The notes under the pieces are model-generated. The model did not search any database. It worked only from the letters and a program-made list of their open reading frames with translations, and was not told where the DNA came from. From positions 248,001 through 312,000 of the forward strand of contig NZ_JAMQOQ010000004.1 in the NCBI RefSeq assembly GCF_031624635.1: a stretch of DNA of 64,000 bases, given 5' to 3'. Below, one piece after another: positions 1-8,911 of the stretch. The stretch is from Halogeometricum sp. S3BR5-2. GTDB taxonomy: Archaea; Halobacteriota; Halobacteria; Halobacteriales; Haloferacaceae. Both the position numbers and the translations under genes were made by a program. How positions within the stretch are numbered: position 1 is the first letter of the stretch; the number at the start of each line of letters is the position of its first letter.

Positions 1-1
1 C

Positions 2-463
2 GACCGAGAGCGGGTCGTGGCGACACTCAAGCGGCACGGTGTCTCGGCCGTACTGCTCTCGGGGGTTCCGCTCGTCTTCGCGGCTATCGCGGCGCTGTAC
101 GCGCGGCGCTACCTCCTCACGCGTTCGACTGTCGCGCTCGTGCTGGGTGTCCTCACCACCTACGCCGCGGCGTACGCGGCCTTGGTACTGATTCCAACCT
201 TCGCGGGCCTCGTCGCCGGTGAGGACCTCGAAACGGCGCTCAGGGCCGGCGTCAGGTGGACCGGACGGAACGCGGCCAGCAGCGTCATGATCGGACTGGG
301 GACGGTTCTCCTCTTCGCCGTGACCGGCGCGCTGACCATCGCGTTCGCGGTCGTCTTCGGCGGCATGGTCGCCGCGTTCCATCTCGAAGCGCTGCTCGGC
401 CCGCCGCCGAAGTCTGAGGCGGCGGAGGACCACTGGTCGCCCTACGAGAGCGCTCGCCGGTAG
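2..463 (+). CDS. Partial multi-pass membrane protein, C-terminal part
   Basis: This reading frame is open to the left edge, so the visible part is probably the C-terminal portion of a longer protein; a GTG at 17 could also serve as a start. It holds about four hydrophobic segments (near residues 15-35, 40-65, 95-125 counted from the GTG) rich in Ala, Val and Leu, followed by a short acidic, soluble tail. I do not recognise the family. It lies upstream of, and convergent with, a sugar-type ABC ATPase, which hints at but does not prove a transport-related role. Confidence 0.6.
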   Translation, partial: DRERVVATLKRHGVSAVLLSGVPLVFAAIAALYARRYLLTRSTVALVLGVLTTYAAAYAALVLIPTFAGLVAGEDLETALRAGVRWTGRNAASSVMIGLGTVLLFAVTGALTIAFAVVFGGMVAAFHLEALLGPPPKSEAAEDHWSPYESARR

Positions 464-600
464 CCCGAACCACACTGCGGCCGACGTCGACGAAGGGTGT
501 GAGGCGGTGAGGTTAGCGCGAAGAAGAGCTCAACGGGACGAGAGGGTCGGCACCGCGGCGCCCCGACGATGACGATTCTGGGCCCGGACCTCGAAACGGC

Positions 601-1740
601 TCACGTCCGCTGTGGGGTGGGTTCGTGCGCCGTCTCGGTGGCACGACCGGTGTCGACCATCACGTTGTTACCGCTCGCACGGTCGAAGATGTGCATCTTG
701 TCCTCGTCGAACGTGACGCCGATTTCGTCGCCCTCGTCGTACCGGTAATCGCCCATCACGCGCATCGTGAACTCGACGCCGTCCGACCGGAGGTAGAAGT
801 AGTTGTCGTCGCCGACGGGTTCGTGCACGTCGAGTTCGGCCGGTATCGCGTCGGCGGACCCCCGTTCGGCGAAGTGGAAGTGTTCCGGACGGACGCCGAG
901 CACGAGGTCGTCCGAGACGGCTCGTTCGCGGATTCGGTCCCGTGTCTCGGCGGACACCTCGTAGGAGAACGCCTTGCTCTCCAGCGTGGCGCCGTGCAGT
1001 TCCACGTCGAAGAAGTTCATCGACGGCGATCCGATGAAGTCGGCGACGAACAGGTTCGCGGGTCGGTTGAACACCTCCTTGGGTGTTCCCACCTGCTGGA
1101 GGTCACCGCCGTCGAGGATCACCACGCGGTCGGACATCGTCAGCGCCTCCTCCTGGTCGTGGGTCACGTACACCGTCGTCGTATCCAGGTCGTCCTGTAT
1201 CCGCTGGAGTTCCGTCCGCATGTGCGCGCGGAGTTTGGCGTCGAGATTCGAGAGTGGTTCGTCCATCAGGAAGACCTCCGGCTCCCGAACGATTGCCCGG
1301 CCGGTCGCGACGCGCTGTTGTTGTCCGCCCGAGAGCGCGGCGGGTTTCTTGCCGAGTTGGTCTTCGATACCCATCATCTCCGCCGCCTCCTCGACGCGAT
1401 CGGCTATCTCGTCGTTCGAGAGGTCCGAGGTGAGCTTCAGCCCGTACGACATGTTCTTCCTGACCGTCATGTGGGGGTACAGCGCGTAGTTCTGGAACAC
1501 CATCGCTACGTTGCGGTCCTGCGCCGGGACGTCGTTCACCACTCGGCCACCGATGCTGATGGACCCGTCGGATATCTCTTCGAGGCCGGCGAGCATCCGC
1601 AGCAGCGTCGATTTCCCCGACCCGGAGGGACCGACGACCGTGATGAACTCCCCGTCCTCGATGTCGAGAGAGAAATCGTCGACAGCCACGATGTCTCCGT
1701 CGTACACCTTCCGAACGTCCTCGAATCGTACTTCGCTCAT
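601..1740 (-). CDS. MalK/UgpC-type ABC transporter ATP-binding protein
   Basis: A 379-residue ATPase of the carbohydrate-import (MalK/UgpC/MsmK) family, expected to power uptake of sugars or oligosaccharides at the inner face of the membrane. Visible motifs are Walker A (GPSGSGKST, residues 37-45), Q-loop, the LSGGQQQR signature, Walker B ending in MDEPLSNLD, the H-loop (VTHDQEEA) and a C-terminal TOBE/OB-like regulatory region of about 130 residues, which is normal length for the family. No permease or binding protein of the matching CUT1 type lies beside it, so it is an orphan subunit in this window and probably serves permeases encoded elsewhere. A TATA element lies about 30 bases upstream. 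Confidence 0.93.
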   Translation of the reverse strand: MSEVRFEDVRKVYDGDIVAVDDFSLDIEDGEFITVVGPSGSGKSTLLRMLAGLEEISDGSISIGGRVVNDVPAQDRNVAMVFQNYALYPHMTVRKNMSYGLKLTSDLSNDEIADRVEEAAEMMGIEDQLGKKPAALSGGQQQRVATGRAIVREPEVFLMDEPLSNLDAKLRAHMRTELQRIQDDLDTTTVYVTHDQEEALTMSDRVVILDGGDLQQVGTPKEVFNRPANLFVADFIGSPSMNFFDVELHGATLESKAFSYEVSAETRDRIRERAVSDDLVLGVRPEHFHFAERGSADAIPAELDVHEPVGDDNYFYLRSDGVEFTMRVMGDYRYDEGDEIGVTFDEDKMHIFDRASGNNVMVDTGRATETAHEPTPQRT

Positions 1741-2285
1741 AATTACCCGTTACGTACTACGCAGTGTAATTTATAATGATTGTGGTCGCCGGGACTTCGA
1801 TTCTCTACTCGCAGGAGACCGTTCGTTCGAGCCTCGGCGAAGGAAGAGGGACCGTACGGATCGTTTTCCTCGTGGTTGTTCTTGCTATCGCGGAATAGAC
1901 GCCGATCAGGGCGTGAGTGACTACCACCCTTCCCGGTGAACCAGTAGATAGCCGTCCCTCGTAGCGCTCGGTGCCAGCGTTGCGGCTGATCCGCTGGTTG
2001 CGCAGGCGGTATAACGGTAGAATCGGTGAGACTGCGGAACCGGCGGGAGCGCGGGACCGTCAACCGGAACGCGAGCGTTTGCCGCCGTCCGGCGGACGAC
2101 GGCTTCGTGCGTCCGTTCGCCGACTGACCGGCACGGTCCGGAGCACTTCCGGGGTCACTCCCTGGATCTCAAGCGGGACGTCCGGAACGCCGAGGGACGC
2201 GCGGATAGCGGAACCCGTTCGACTCCGTCGGACGAGCGCTCGCACTCGGGCGAATCTTCAAGAGGCGAACCGCCGACGGACGACC
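1741..2285. other. Intergenic region between divergent ATPase and xylanase genes
   Basis: This 545-base spacer separates divergent genes. The half next to the ATPase contains its TATA element; the rest is GC-rich and carries only reading frames that look like chance. I see no RNA gene or convincing small protein. The promoter of the GH10 gene should lie near 2240-2280, but I cannot pick out a clear TATA box there. Confidence 0.5.
1769..1778 (-). promoter_or_regulatory. TATA-box of the MalK-like ATPase gene
   Basis: Read on the minus strand this is ATTATAAATT, centred about 33 bases before the ATG at 1740. With the usual archaeal spacing of about 25 bases from TATA to transcription start, the leader would be very short or absent, as is common in haloarchaea. 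Confidence 0.55.
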
Positions 2286-3224
2286 ATGGGAACGCTCAGG
2301 GACGCGGCCGCAGACGCCGGCGTACGAGTCGGTGCGGCCGTCGACGCCGACTCGCTCAGAACCGACACCGACTACCGGCGGACGCTCTCGTCCGAGTTCG
2401 ACGCCGTCGTCGCCGAGAACGCGATGAAGTGGGGGCGGCTCAGTGATGGCGAGGGATGCTACGACTTCACAGACGCCGACGACATCGTGGCGTTCGCGAA
2501 CCGAAACGACATGTACGTCCGCGGGCACACGCTCGTTTGGCACCGGATGTACCCCGACTGGCTCCGACCGTGGTCGCGGTCCGAGGCGTCGGCCCGTCGA
2601 ACGCTCAGAACGCACGTCCAGACCGTCGCCGGTCGGTACCGCGGACGCGTCGACGCGTGGGACGTGGTGAACGAGGCCGTCGCGGACGACGGCGGCCTCC
2701 GGGAGACGCAGTGGCTCGCGTCGCTCGGTCCGGAGTACCTCGACCGCGCGTTCGAGTGGGCCGACGACGTGTCCGACGCCGACCTGTTCTACAACGACTA
2801 CGGCGCGGACGGCCTCTCGGCGAAGTCCGACGCGGTGTATGACCTCGTCTCGGAGATGGTCGCCCGCGACGTGCCGATAGACGGCGTCGGTCTGCAGTTA
2901 CACGTCTTCGACGAAACGGTCCCGCCGGCCGACGTCGCCGCCAACGTCGAACGCCTCACCGAACTCGGTCTGACCGTGCACGTCACCGAACTCGACGTGG
3001 GCATCGGCGAGGCCGTCGTCGACGCGGACGAACAGGCCGACTACTACCGCGACGTCGTCTCGGCCGCCGTCGACGCCGGCGCCGAGGCCGTCGTCACGTG
3101 GGGCGTCGACGACGGACAGTCGTGGCTGCCGGCGCGGGGGTGGGGGGAGGCTCCGCTCCTGTTCGACGAGCGGTTCCGGCGAAAACCCGCTTACCACGGC
3201 GTCGCGGACGCGCTCTCGAAGTAG
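2286..3224 (+). CDS. Intracellular endo-1,4-beta-xylanase, GH10
   Basis: A compact 312-residue GH10 catalytic domain with no signal peptide, so it should act in the cytoplasm on imported xylo-oligosaccharides. The catalytic acid/base Glu130 lies in WDVVNEA and the nucleophile Glu235 in VHVTELD; the GHTLVWH substrate-binding motif is at residues 80-86 and a conserved late Trp is in VVTWGVDD. The reading frame extends further upstream, but the ATG at 2286 places the conserved N-terminus (GVRVGAAVD) correctly, and the upstream part looks non-coding. It ends 30 bases from the convergent epimerase gene. This copy keeps both catalytic residues, unlike the secreted GH10 protein at 25616-27730. Confidence 0.93.
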   Translation: MGTLRDAAADAGVRVGAAVDADSLRTDTDYRRTLSSEFDAVVAENAMKWGRLSDGEGCYDFTDADDIVAFANRNDMYVRGHTLVWHRMYPDWLRPWSRSEASARRTLRTHVQTVAGRYRGRVDAWDVVNEAVADDGGLRETQWLASLGPEYLDRAFEWADDVSDADLFYNDYGADGLSAKSDAVYDLVSEMVARDVPIDGVGLQLHVFDETVPPADVAANVERLTELGLTVHVTELDVGIGEAVVDADEQADYYRDVVSAAVDAGAEAVVTWGVDDGQSWLPARGWGEAPLLFDERFRRKPAYHGVADALSK

Positions 3225-3254
3225 CGCTCCGAGCGGCTCGAACTGTTCGCGCCG

Positions 3255-4184
3255 TCAGAACCCGGGGCCGTCGACGTTCTCGTCCGCCGCCTCCCGCCAG
3301 TCGTGCTCCGGCGCCCACCCCAACTCGCGTTCGGCCTTCGCCGTGGTGAACGCGCAGGCGTCGCCCTCCACGTCGCAGGGCGGCGCGTCGTCGCCGAAGA
3401 GGGCGTCGAGGAGGTCGGCGGTATCCAGACCGAGGTAGTTCTCCGCGGCGTGGCAGAGGTACGCCTCGTGACCCTCGATATCGGCCGTCAGGGCGGACGA
3501 GAACATCGACGCGAGGTCGCGCACGTCGATGTACGACCAGAAGTTGCCGGCGCCGCCGTGCTGCGAGACGCCCGACGGGAGGTCCCGGAGCGCCTCGATG
3601 TCGAACCCCTCCCGGTTCCCCGTCGCCTCATATCGACCCGGGTACTGCACCCACGAGGGTCGAATCGAGGCGACGGGAACGCCGTAGCGCCGGGCGGTCC
3701 GCGCGGCGACGGCCTCGCCCGCCTCCTTCGAGACGCCGTAGGAGTCCTGCGGTCTCAACGGATGCTCCTCGTCGATGGGGACGTAGTCGGGGGCGGGGCG
3801 ACGCTCGGCGAACGGGAAGCCGTACGCCGACTCGCTGGAGGCCCACGCGACCCGCGCGCCCGTCCGCCCGGCGGCGTCGAGGACGTTGTAGGCGCTCAGG
3901 ACGTTGTTCGAGAACACCCGCACGCCGGCGTGGTTCGTCGGGTCCGGGATGGCCGCTAAGTGTGCGACGGCGTCGGGGTCGACGTCGGCGAATAGCTCCG
4001 CTGTCTCGCCACGGTCGGTCAGGTCGACCTCGAAGAAGTTCGCGCCCTCCGGGGCGTCCCCGGACGGGAGTCGCTGGTCGAGTCCCACTACCTCGTAGCC
4101 GTCGTCGAGCAGTCGCCGCACGACCCACCGTCCTGCGCCGCCGAGCGCGCCGGTGACGACGACGCTCCGCGTGTCGGTTGTCAT
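3255..4184 (-). CDS. NAD-dependent epimerase/dehydratase (extended SDR)
   Basis: A 309-residue extended short-chain dehydrogenase. It has the NAD-binding glycine motif (TGALGGAG, Gly12, Gly15, Gly18), an Asp at the end of beta-2 (GLDQR) favouring NAD over NADP, and the catalytic YGVSK (Tyr149, Lys153) after a Ser-rich segment. Such proteins act on nucleotide sugars or free sugars; a uronate or aldose dehydrogenase would suit the surrounding xylan and uronate genes, but the sequence alone does not decide. It follows the SGNH hydrolase gene by 70 bases on the same strand and is probably the last gene of a binding-protein/esterase/epimerase operon. Confidence 0.9.
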   Translation of the reverse strand: MTTDTRSVVVTGALGGAGRWVVRRLLDDGYEVVGLDQRLPSGDAPEGANFFEVDLTDRGETAELFADVDPDAVAHLAAIPDPTNHAGVRVFSNNVLSAYNVLDAAGRTGARVAWASSESAYGFPFAERRPAPDYVPIDEEHPLRPQDSYGVSKEAGEAVAARTARRYGVPVASIRPSWVQYPGRYEATGNREGFDIEALRDLPSGVSQHGGAGNFWSYIDVRDLASMFSSALTADIEGHEAYLCHAAENYLGLDTADLLDALFGDDAPPCDVEGDACAFTTAKAERELGWAPEHDWREAADENVDGPGF

Positions 4185-4254
4185 TACCTCGTAGACGCCC
4201 GACCGCGACTTGAATCCCGGGGACGCGGCGGGTTCGACCCCTTCGCACGACCCC

Positions 4255-5271
4255 TCAGGCGGTCACCCTTCGGAGGTGCCGCGACAGTCCCTCGCCGATA
4301 GCCCGCATCCCCTCGTCTCCCGGATGGAGGAGGTCCGCGGACAGTCCCGAGAGGGGGAGCAGGTCGGGGCCTTCGACCAGCGAGAGGTTCCCGTGCGGCG
4401 AATCCGTCACGACGGTCCGCAACGTCTCCCGGTACGCCGCGGCGTGTTCGGCGTCCCCCGATGCCGTCACGTCGTCGAAGTAGGGAAAGAGCGTGACGCA
4501 CGCGACGGGTTTGTCGGGGTGCGCCGCCGCGACGGTGTTCACGAACGGTTCGACGCGCGCCTCGAACTCCTCGACGGGGAACCCGCCGGTGTTCGCCATG
4601 TTCACCGACAGCGACAGCGTCGCCACGTCCCAGTCGTCGCGGGCGGCGATGTGCTCGGCCATCGCGGGTTCGCAGTACGCCGACCCGGAACAGCCGAGGT
4701 TCAGCGCGTCGTACCCGCGGTTCCGGGCGACGTGCGAGACGTAGTTCGCGTGGCCCGCGGACGACGCGGCTCCCTCGGTGATCGAGGTGCCGTACGCGAG
4801 GTATCGCTCCTCGGGCAGTTCGTCGTCGGCCGGCGGGCGGCACGCCCCCGAGACGTCGTGCACGGCGACGGCGTCGAACCGCTCGAATCGTATCCGGCAG
4901 ACGCGCGGGTCGAACCGCCCCGTCACCTCCGTCGTCAACTCGCCGACCCGCGCCGGGACGGAGAGGGCGAGCGTCGTCGGTTCCGGACCGATTTCGGTCG
5001 GGTTCCACGGCTGGAACGGCCCCCAGAACACCCGGACCCGAGACCGCTCGGCCGCCGATAGGGTGAGTTCGATTTCCGCCTCGTCGCCCTCGGGAACGAA
5101 CCTGAGTTCGCTGCCGGTCGGATGGCGGACGCGCTCTCGCGCCGTCTCGTTCAACCCCGCTCCCACCTCCGCGGGGACGCGACACAGTCGGTCGCCGCCG
5201 TCGGTCCACTCCGCGGGCACCGTCTCGGCGACGTTGTGGAGCGAGACGGACGGGTACGCTTCTAACTGCAT
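4255..5271 (-). CDS. SGNH/GDSL-family hydrolase, probable carbohydrate esterase
   Basis: A 338-residue protein with an N-terminal beta-rich region (about residues 1-150) and a C-terminal SGNH hydrolase domain. The nucleophile is Ser163 in YGTSITEG, Gly193 lies in NLGCSGS, the block III Asn is Asn224 in SVNMANT, and the C-terminal catalytic Asp313 and His316 are in DLLHPGDEG. There is no signal peptide, so it would act inside the cell. In a xylan locus, removal of acetyl groups from imported oligosaccharides is the natural inference. I chose the ATG at 5271 rather than the one at 5298 because the extra nine residues look unrelated to the conserved start. It sits between a substrate-binding protein and an epimerase on the same strand. 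Confidence 0.85.
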   Translation of the reverse strand: MQLEAYPSVSLHNVAETVPAEWTDGGDRLCRVPAEVGAGLNETARERVRHPTGSELRFVPEGDEAEIELTLSAAERSRVRVFWGPFQPWNPTEIGPEPTTLALSVPARVGELTTEVTGRFDPRVCRIRFERFDAVAVHDVSGACRPPADDELPEERYLAYGTSITEGAASSAGHANYVSHVARNRGYDALNLGCSGSAYCEPAMAEHIAARDDWDVATLSLSVNMANTGGFPVEEFEARVEPFVNTVAAAHPDKPVACVTLFPYFDDVTASGDAEHAAAYRETLRTVVTDSPHGNLSLVEGPDLLPLSGLSADLLHPGDEGMRAIGEGLSRHLRRVTA

Positions 5272-5367
5272 ACCGTCACGCTCGCACACCGGGCACATGA
5301 CTCTGCTGGACGCCCGCCCTCGCCGCTTCGACCCCCCGTCGCTCCCGCCGCTCGGCGATTCCGAGTC

Positions 5368-7185
5368 TCAGTTGGGGTCGTACTGCAGGTCGCCCTCGTG
5401 GACCCACCAGAACTGGGGCCACTTGACCCGTCGATTCACGCTGTCCGACGCGGGTTCGGTCCACTCGTCGTTCGTGGTCCAGGACTGCTCGAACTTCGAG
5501 ACGAGTCCGAGGAACGGCAGTTCGATGTGGCTGTGCCACGCCGACTGCTGGACGTACTGTCTCGCCTCCTCGTCGCTGGGCTGTCGGGCGATCTGCCTCG
5601 TCACTTCGAGCGGATTGATCGTCATCTCGCCGCCGCCGCGGGCCGGAATCGTCTGCTCGGTGTCTGCTTTCTCGCGGTAGCCGTGACCGCCGCCGATATC
5701 GGACGCCCACAGCTGATAGTACAGCGGGAAGTAGGGGAACGCCGAGCGCGACCCGCCTGGTAGCCAGTAGAAGCTTCCCATCTTGAAGTTGCCGCCGGAG
5801 TACTGACTGAACCAGTCGTTCGTCGGCCGAGTGCTGACGGAGAGGTCGAAGCCGAACTCGTTGAGTTGGCTGGTGACCGTCTGCGTCATCGTCGTCCAGT
5901 CGCTCCATCCCGCCGGCGAGTAGTATTCGCCCGCGAGCGTTCGTCCGTCCTTCGCCCAGACGCCGTTCTGCTTGGAGTAGCCGGCCTCTTCCATGAGCTG
6001 CGTCGCCTTCTCGGTGTTCGAGGACTCTTCGCCGTACGTCTCGAAGTCGCCGTACCAGTCGCCGAGCCAGTACTCCTGGTCCTTCGGTGCGATACCGCAA
6101 GGAATGGGCGCGGTGAACTTCGTCCGCGGTCCCGCGTTGTCGACGATGTCCTTCCGGTTGATGACGTGCGCGATGGCCTGCCGAACCTTCCGATTCCCGA
6201 AGTCCGGGTCCTGGTGGTTGAAGACGATGCCGTAGCCCCACTTGGCCGGGATGTTCACCTCCACGACGTGGTCCGGATACTGCTCGGCTATCTCGGGCGG
6301 CGTGAACGCGCTCGTCGCCGCATCGACCTCTGTCCCCGACATGAGCGCCTGATGCTGAGCCGATCCCCCGCCGGTGTTCTCGATGAGGTAGGTACCGAAA
6401 TTGACGTTGTCGGACTTGTAGAACTCTGGGTTCGGCTCGAACTCGAACGCCTGGCGGTCTTTGTTCACGAGCGAGAACATGGCGCTGGAGACCGGATCCT
6501 CCCACGCCCACTGCAGGAGTGCCGAGGCCTCCTGGTCCAGCCACTGCTCGTGGACCTCCTTCTTCGTGTCGGCGAAGAAGTTAGTTAGCTCGAAGCGGAT
6601 GATACGGGGGTTCGTCGGTCCCGAGAGATGCAGTTTCCCCGTCCGTTCGTCCACCATCTCGTAGTCGTCGACGTAGCCGAACAGCGAACTGCCCGTCTTC
6701 TCGGCGAGTTGGAGTTGTACCTCCAGGTCCTCGGTGGTCCAGTCGTCGCCGTTGTCCCACATGAGGTCCTCGCGGAAGGTCATCGTGACCTCCTGCTCTT
6801 CGATCTGCAGGTCCGAGAGCGCCCCGTAGAGGAATTCGTCCTCGTTGAAGGAGTATTTCAGGAACGGCGCGAACACCATCCGTCCGGCGGGCCAACTGTA
6901 GTTCTGGCTGGCGAACGAATTGAAGTGCAGGTCGACCGGGTTGCCGTCGTAGGCGTTCCGGAACGTCACGTCGTAGATCTGTCCTTCGCTACTCGTCCCG
7001 GGTGTGTTGTCCTCGCCCGTTCCTCCGCCGTTAGACCCGCCCTCGCTTCCCCCGCCTCCGCCGCCGCCGTCGCCGCCCCCGGAGCAACCGGCGAGCGCCG
7101 CCACGCCCGACGTCCCGGCAACGGCCAACATCCTCCGACGGCTGATCCGTCGGCTACAGTCGTCTCTCTCGCTCTCGTCTGTCAT
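5368..7185 (-). CDS. Extracytoplasmic binding protein of Dpp/Opp-type ABC transporter (paralogue 1)
   Basis: A 605-residue SBP_bac_5-type solute-binding lipoprotein. The N-terminus has a twin-arginine motif (ISRRRML) and a lipobox ending in LAGC, with Cys34 the expected lipidated residue, followed by a Gly/Ser-rich linker. Although the family is named for peptides, many archaeal members bind oligosaccharides, which fits this locus. It is strikingly similar along its whole length to the binding protein at 21433-23247, but no permease or ATPase of its own follows; the next genes are an esterase and an epimerase. It may share the DppB/DppC/ATPase proteins encoded near 17-21 kb. The ATG at 7185 is preferred over the GTG just before it. 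Confidence 0.92.
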   Translation of the reverse strand: MTDESERDDCSRRISRRRMLAVAGTSGVAALAGCSGGGDGGGGGGGSEGGSNGGGTGEDNTPGTSSEGQIYDVTFRNAYDGNPVDLHFNSFASQNYSWPAGRMVFAPFLKYSFNEDEFLYGALSDLQIEEQEVTMTFREDLMWDNGDDWTTEDLEVQLQLAEKTGSSLFGYVDDYEMVDERTGKLHLSGPTNPRIIRFELTNFFADTKKEVHEQWLDQEASALLQWAWEDPVSSAMFSLVNKDRQAFEFEPNPEFYKSDNVNFGTYLIENTGGGSAQHQALMSGTEVDAATSAFTPPEIAEQYPDHVVEVNIPAKWGYGIVFNHQDPDFGNRKVRQAIAHVINRKDIVDNAGPRTKFTAPIPCGIAPKDQEYWLGDWYGDFETYGEESSNTEKATQLMEEAGYSKQNGVWAKDGRTLAGEYYSPAGWSDWTTMTQTVTSQLNEFGFDLSVSTRPTNDWFSQYSGGNFKMGSFYWLPGGSRSAFPYFPLYYQLWASDIGGGHGYREKADTEQTIPARGGGEMTINPLEVTRQIARQPSDEEARQYVQQSAWHSHIELPFLGLVSKFEQSWTTNDEWTEPASDSVNRRVKWPQFWWVHEGDLQYDPN

Positions 7186-7210
7186 CACGTCTCGTATGTA
7201 AAATCAGCAA

Positions 7211-7230
7211 TGATTAAGGGTTTCGAAACC
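7211..7230 (-). promoter_or_regulatory. Promoter of paralogue-1 binding protein with adjacent 12-base palindrome
   Basis: Read on the minus strand, CTTAATCA (7211-7218) lies 26-33 bases before the ATG at 7185 and is a plausible TATA element. Directly upstream, at 7219-7230, is the perfect palindrome GGTTTCGAAACC, in the place where TFB or a regulator would bind. The site is a candidate operator for the nearby IclR protein, by inference only. Confidence 0.4.
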
Positions 7231-7297
7231 GGAACCGTCGGCCTTCCGGCTTACACGCTCGTTCCCGGTCTTCCCGTATCCGCTCTCCACCGCCGGA

Positions 7298-8779
7298 TCA
7301 GTACGCGTCCGCTTCCGCCAGCGTTTCGGACGCTTCGAGGTCCCACCCGTCGAGGTACGCTTCCTCGGCGGCGACGAGTTCGGCGAACAGGTCCCGCGCC
7401 GCCTCCGTCTGGAGGGTTCTGACCTGCGGGTCGAGGAGAAATCCCCGGAACGCGTGGTCGACGTCTCCAGTCCGCGAGGCCTCGACGACGGTTTCGATGG
7501 TGTCGACGTGCCCCTGCACCAACGAACGCACGGGACGGGGGAACCCGCCCGCGCTCAGCGGTCGGATTTCACCGGCGCGGACGAGGGCGTTCGCCTCCAC
7601 CACGGTATCGCGCTCGATACCGTCTACCTGCCCCCGATTGGGCAGGTTGAGGTTCGTGACGACGTCGTCGCCGCCCGCGAGGGCGTCGAGGACGTCGAGG
7701 AGCACCTCGCCGGAGGCTTCGAGTTCGAACTCCCGGTCGCCCGAGAGCCACGCCTCCACGTCCGTCGTCTGCTCGGACTCGGCGGGGGTCCAGTGCTTCG
7801 CGCGGAAGTCGCTGCCCGTCCGCTTGACGCCCCAGCGGTTCAGCCCCTCCGCGCCGCCCTGCAGAAACCACGTCGCGTACTCGACGATGTGGCGGTCCCC
7901 GGAGAACGGGAGCAGGCCGAACCGGCGGTACAGTTCCCACGACACCTGCCACGGGTCGGCGAACGGGCTCTCGTCTTCGAGGTCCTCGGACGCGAACCGT
8001 CGAGCGCCCTCCTCGCCGCGCGCCAACTCGTCGAGCAGGGGCCACAGGTCGACGCCGTCGCAGTACGCCTCGTCGACCCACGTGAAGTGGTTGATTCCCT
8101 TCACGTTCACCGAGATATCGCTCCGGTCGGCGTCCATCCCGAGGTGTTCGCCGGCCAACTCCGCCAATCGGTCGCAGCCGTGGAGCACTTCGTGGCACAT
8201 CCCGACGGCGTTGATGTCGGGGTACTCGTCGTACAGGGCGCGCGTGACGAAGTGAACTGGGTTAGTGAAGTTGAACACCCACGCGTCCGGGCAACGCTCG
8301 CGGATGGCGGCCGCGAACTCCCGGTACGTCGGGACGGTGCGCATCGCGCGGAGGATGCCCCCCGGCCCGATGGTCGCCGCTACCGCCCCGTAGATGCCGT
8401 ACTTCTTCGGCAGGTCGAGGTCGTGGACGAACGTCTCCGTGGGGTCGTACTGCGTCGAGAGGAGGACGACGTCCGCACCGGTCAGCGCCTCGTCCAGGTC
8501 GTCCGTCGCCGCGTACTCCCACTCCGCGGTGGCCGCCGCTCGTTCCCCGACCCAGTTACCGAACTCGGCGTTCCGTTCGGCGCTCTCGACGTCCACGTCG
8601 TACAGGCGAACGGTCCCGTCGAAGGGCGAGAGAGCGAGGTCCTGCACGAGGTTCGGTACCCACTGGCGACTGCCGCCGCCGACGTAGGCGACGGTGAGGT
8701 CGTCCGCGTCGAGACGCGTCCCGGCGGTCGTCCGCGATTCCGACGGCTCCCGACCGCGGTCTCCGATAGCTGACTCCAT
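7298..8779 (-). CDS. GH4 glycosidase with CHEV motif, probable alpha-uronidase
   Basis: A 493-residue family 4 glycoside hydrolase, an unusual NAD- and Mn-dependent enzyme class that works by transient oxidation at C3. The N-terminal Rossmann motif is VAYVGGGS (residues 30-37); the metal-binding block is GMCHEV (Cys195, His196, Glu197), and NHFTW follows. In this family the residues after the Cys track the substrate; I recall CHEV being reported for alpha-galacturonidases (LplD type), against CHSV in alpha-galactosidases. Here an alpha-glucuronidase or alpha-galacturonidase role is likely. There is no signal peptide. The frame extends to 9100, but that part overlaps the start of the divergent IclR gene and is not GH4-like, so I take the ATG at 8779. 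Confidence 0.88.
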   Translation of the reverse strand: MESAIGDRGREPSESRTTAGTRLDADDLTVAYVGGGSRQWVPNLVQDLALSPFDGTVRLYDVDVESAERNAEFGNWVGERAAATAEWEYAATDDLDEALTGADVVLLSTQYDPTETFVHDLDLPKKYGIYGAVAATIGPGGILRAMRTVPTYREFAAAIRERCPDAWVFNFTNPVHFVTRALYDEYPDINAVGMCHEVLHGCDRLAELAGEHLGMDADRSDISVNVKGINHFTWVDEAYCDGVDLWPLLDELARGEEGARRFASEDLEDESPFADPWQVSWELYRRFGLLPFSGDRHIVEYATWFLQGGAEGLNRWGVKRTGSDFRAKHWTPAESEQTTDVEAWLSGDREFELEASGEVLLDVLDALAGGDDVVTNLNLPNRGQVDGIERDTVVEANALVRAGEIRPLSAGGFPRPVRSLVQGHVDTIETVVEASRTGDVDHAFRGFLLDPQVRTLQTEAARDLFAELVAAEEAYLDGWDLEASETLAEADAY

Positions 8780-8911
8780 GTGGTCGGACGGGCCCGCCGT
8801 CACAAAGTCGTACCGGAGGGCAGGTCTGCCAGTCACTTTACCTCGCCGCTCTCGCAGACAGGTGTTCTCTAAACCAGAACGCTTATGGTGGAATGATGAT
8901 GATGGTCGACC
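8780..8911. promoter_or_regulatory. Divergent promoter region between GH4 and IclR genes
   Basis: This 132-base spacer must hold both promoters. An inverted repeat GTTCT (8864-8868) and AGAAC (8876-8880), with a seven-base gap, lies about 32 bases before the IclR start and could be an autoregulatory operator. A run of GATGATGATG-like triplets precedes the IclR ATG. Confidence 0.35.

Noticed and set aside
625-1776. 383-codon open frame on the plus strand opposite the MalK-like ATPase
   Set aside because: It is the antisense shadow of a clear ABC ATPase gene; high GC creates long chance frames, and its product has no domain.
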